A stretch of 7,206 nucleotides of DNA from an uncultured Burkholderiales bacterium. GTDB taxonomy: Bacteria; Pseudomonadota; Gammaproteobacteria; Burkholderiales; Burkholderiaceae_C. Position 1 is the stretch's first letter, and each line of letters starts with the position of its first letter. The translations under genes and the position numbers were made by a program. Below, piece after piece: positions 5,613 through 7,206 of this stretch. The notes under the pieces are model-generated. The model did no database searches. It was not told where the DNA came from and was given only the letters and a program-made list of their open reading frames with translations. The stretch covers positions 1 through 7,206 of the forward strand of contig CALBSC010000022.1 of the NCBI GenBank assembly GCA_937927685.1. Reading direction: 5' to 3'.

Positions 5613-6059
5613 TCAACTCATGGTGAAGGTGAAAACAGCCGTCAGGCTGTCGTCCACGCCTTTGTTCACCACCGGGAAAACAACCCGATCGAACATGGCG
5701 CCAGCCGAGGCTGCATTGAACACGCCTGCCTCGGTGAGCGCACCAGTGGCATCACCCGCTGGATAACTGGCTGTGAAAGTGAACACCTTGGTGCCAGCCG
5801 TGTGGGCATACGTGGCCGCATTGCGCTTGATTTCGGTGACCAGGGCAGTCTGAGTGGCAGCAGCGGCCGTGGAGCCAGTGCCCACCGCAATCCAGCCCAT
5901 GACACCGGGGCGGCTGGCCGAATTGCCAATGGCATCGGCCACGAAGTCAAAGCCGCCATTGACGATGATGTTGTCTTTGTGCACCACCTCGACTTCGCCC
6001 GTGGGCTTGGCCAGCAGCAGCGTGATTGAGCCTTTGATGCTCATGCCTTCTTCAATCAT
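5613..6059 (-). CDS. Small phage virion/tail-associated protein
   Basis: This 148-residue protein resembles a widespread group of small phage structural proteins of about this length. It starts with a strand like GSITLLL, then VNGGFDFVADAIG, then the recognisable WIAVGTGSTAAAATQTALVTEI (about residues 51-72), then a strand-rich end with GALTEAGVFNAASAGAM and VFPVVNKG. Members lie next to tail-tip and fibre genes; a fibre attachment or accessory role is inferred, and no enzyme motif is seen. ATG at 6059 was chosen over the in-frame ATG at 6044, because the only purine-rich stretch before 6044 ends one base from it, while GGAAAA lies at a usable distance from 6059. Much longer in-frame extensions would overlap the tail-tip gene and cross the terminator. 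It is the first gene after that terminator, so it may need its own promoter, which I could not identify. Confidence 0.82.
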   Translation of the reverse strand: MIEEGMSIKGSITLLLAKPTGEVEVVHKDNIIVNGGFDFVADAIGNSASRPGVMGWIAVGTGSTAAAATQTALVTEIKRNAATYAHTAGTKVFTFTASYPAGDATGALTEAGVFNAASAGAMFDRVVFPVVNKGVDDSLTAVFTFTMS

Positions 6060-6077
6060 GGAGTTTTCCGTTTCTTT

Positions 6078-6115
6078 AAACAAAACGGGCGCTGCACCTA
6101 TCAATGCAACGCCCG
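6078..6115 (-). terminator. Intrinsic (Rho-independent) terminator
   Basis: On the minus strand, arm CGGGCGTTGCA (6115-6105), an 8-base loop (6104-6097) and arm TGCAGCGCCCG (6096-6086) form an 11-pair stem with one G-U wobble, followed at once by TTTTGTTT (6085-6078). It lies 33 bases after the tail-tip stop and before the 148-residue gene. Confidence 0.88.
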
Positions 6116-6147
6116 GCGTGGTGGTGATGAGGGTTCTGGGTTTACGT

Positions 6148-7206
6148 TCAATACAGCCTGAGGACCGTGTATCCGGCAGTGGGTTGTAAAGGGCTGTTTG
6201 CGCTTTGCACATCGCCGCCCATCTTTCCGACAAAGAGCCTGCGTTCAGTGGCCGTCTGACACACACCAACGCAAATTCGGTCGCTGACGCTAACGGGGTA
6301 TGGCACGACGATTCGGTTGAACAGGTGGTCTTCCAGAAAGAAGCTGCCTGCCGCCGCATCGAAGCCCACAAGCAGGCTCACCCCTGCACCAGATGCTGTC
6401 CAGATGACCGAGGTGGTGATTTGGTTCGGGATGAACCAAAAGCTCACATGGAACACCCCCGGGATGCTCACGCCCCAGGAAACCCGAGTCGTGTCCTTGA
6501 TGAGTACCCCACTGCCGTACCGCCCGTCGCCATAGCTCACGCCCACGGCCTCCCCACTGGCGGGGCTGCCGTACCCTGCCAGCGCACCATTGAGGCGCCA
6601 GCCGTACAGCTCTCCGGCCTGCAATGCATCTTCGCGCGCCATCTGAAACCTCGCTTCGATGCTTTTGAGCGCACCGTCATAAGTCCATTGCCGGTTGGCG
6701 GCATTGCTGCTCCAGACATAGTTCGCTGTCGACCAGGTTTCTCGATCGTCCAGCGTGGCCCCGATGCTGGCCAGCAGGGTGTTTTGTGCCCGGTAGCTGG
6801 TGGGCAGATTCACCTCGAACAAGTATTCGGACTGCGCTACGCCACTGTCCATGCGCAGCACATCCAGGCTGTTGACCGACTCGACCGATGCGAAATGCTT
6901 AACCCCTGGAAACCGGGTGGCCTGTGCATCGATGGTGACCAGCAGGTTGGCGTTCTGGGGCTGAGCCACCACCGTCGAGACGAAGGTGGCCTCGTCCGAA
7001 TAGATGCCCGGCGAGGCGATTGCCTTGATCCAGAAATTACGCTCACCGTCAAAGCCCGAAGGCAATGTGAAGCTGCTGGACTTGACCTCTGCAATGAAGA
7101 TTGAGGTGTCCCAGGCCGTGCCTTCTCGCAGCTCATAGGCCACCACCTCCGGCTCAGGATTGGGCAGCCAACGAAACTCCAGCCGGTTGGCCGACTGGAC
7201 CACATC
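6148..7206 (-). CDS. Tail-tip / host-specificity (J-like) protein, C-terminal part
   Basis: The frame is open through the right window edge. GTG at 7203 is probably not the true start, because the visible part begins inside a domain. Residues here are numbered from that GTG. Residues 1-80 have a fibronectin type III look (LEFRWLPNP, VVAYELREG, FWIKAIAS), as found in the C-terminal half of lambda J-like tail-tip proteins. Residues 85-200 contain LLVTIDAQATRFPG, YLFEVNLP and a W-x6-W-x8-W motif (W157, W164, W173). Residues 205-335 resemble a LamG/concanavalin-like jelly roll (YGSGVLI, VFHVSFWFIP, RRLFVGKMGG), a carbohydrate-binding fold. A role in host recognition at the tail tip is likely. The stop is followed by the terminator. 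The domain calls are by eye, and other tail spike or fibre families are possible. Confidence 0.82.
   Translation of the reverse strand, partial: DVVQSANRLEFRWLPNPEPEVVAYELREGTAWDTSIFIAEVKSSSFTLPSGFDGERNFWIKAIASPGIYSDEATFVSTVVAQPQNANLLVTIDAQATRFPGVKHFASVESVNSLDVLRMDSGVAQSEYLFEVNLPTSYRAQNTLLASIGATLDDRETWSTANYVWSSNAANRQWTYDGALKSIEARFQMAREDALQAGELYGWRLNGALAGYGSPASGEAVGVSYGDGRYGSGVLIKDTTRVSWGVSIPGVFHVSFWFIPNQITTSVIWTASGAGVSLLVGFDAAAGSFFLEDHLFNRIVVPYPVSVSDRICVGVCQTATERRLFVGKMGGDVQSANSPLQPTAGYTVLRLY
6685..6735 (-). repeat. W-x6-W-x8-W motif, copy in tail-tip protein
   Basis: Residues 157-173 of the visible tail-tip protein read W-STANYV-W-SSNAANRQ-W, with the same tryptophan spacing as the copy at 5501-5551 in the fibre-like protein. 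Confidence 0.75.

Noticed and set aside
6060..6085. Possible promoter (TTTAAA) just before the 148-residue gene
   Set aside because: TTTAAA is part of the terminator tail and no -35 box is found at a usable distance, so I do not support a promoter call.
5613..6371. Longer 252-residue version of the small virion protein
   Set aside because: The extra 104 residues overlap the tail-tip gene and run through the terminator. Family-like sequence starts only near ATG 6059.
6205..7104. Plus-strand open frame of 299 codons
   Set aside because: Antisense of the tail-tip gene, whose FN3-like and LamG-like patterns are on the minus strand; it would be the only gene facing the other way.

Overview
The window is a stretch of bacteriophage or prophage virion genes. 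All nine supported genes lie on the minus strand, so the biological reading direction is from position 7206 down to 1. Coding density is nearly complete; the only real gap is 88 bases (6060-6147), which holds a convincing intrinsic terminator. The tail-tip/fibre proteins are of the kind seen in tailed phages of Gram-negative hosts. The moderately high GC and strong Shine-Dalgarno sites would suit a proteobacterial host, perhaps a beta-proteobacterium, but nothing here fixes the host. Free phage and prophage cannot be told apart.

Reading along the minus strand, region 1 (7206-4409) is tail structure. It holds the C-terminal part of a large tail-tip (host-specificity, J-like) protein with a fibronectin-type and a LamG-like domain. 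A terminator follows, then a 148-residue small virion protein, then a 396-residue fibre-like protein. The fibre-like protein contains a regular 18/18/20-residue repeat, and it shares a three-tryptophan motif with the tail-tip protein. Region 2 (4397-3387) is a 336-residue tail fibre with GHNH motifs, a GDTMTG fibre motif, and a striking C-terminus of alternating Cys-Asn residues (14 Cys in the last 36 residues).

Region 3 (3377-1) is a tight, mostly overlapping run of six genes: a 268-residue protein with an Ig-like C-terminal domain, three different Fe(II)/2-oxoglutarate oxygenase-like proteins, a 69-residue protein starting at TTG, and a radical SAM enzyme cut off by the left window edge. 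The radical SAM call rests on my own translation of 533-1 (CX3CX2C cluster motif and a GGEP motif).

The most interesting reading is inference: region 3 may be a phage-encoded protein-modification cassette that acts on virion proteins, most obviously the Cys-Asn tail of the adjacent fibre. Layout and motifs are seen directly; family assignments come from motif recognition; the enzyme-substrate link is a hypothesis.
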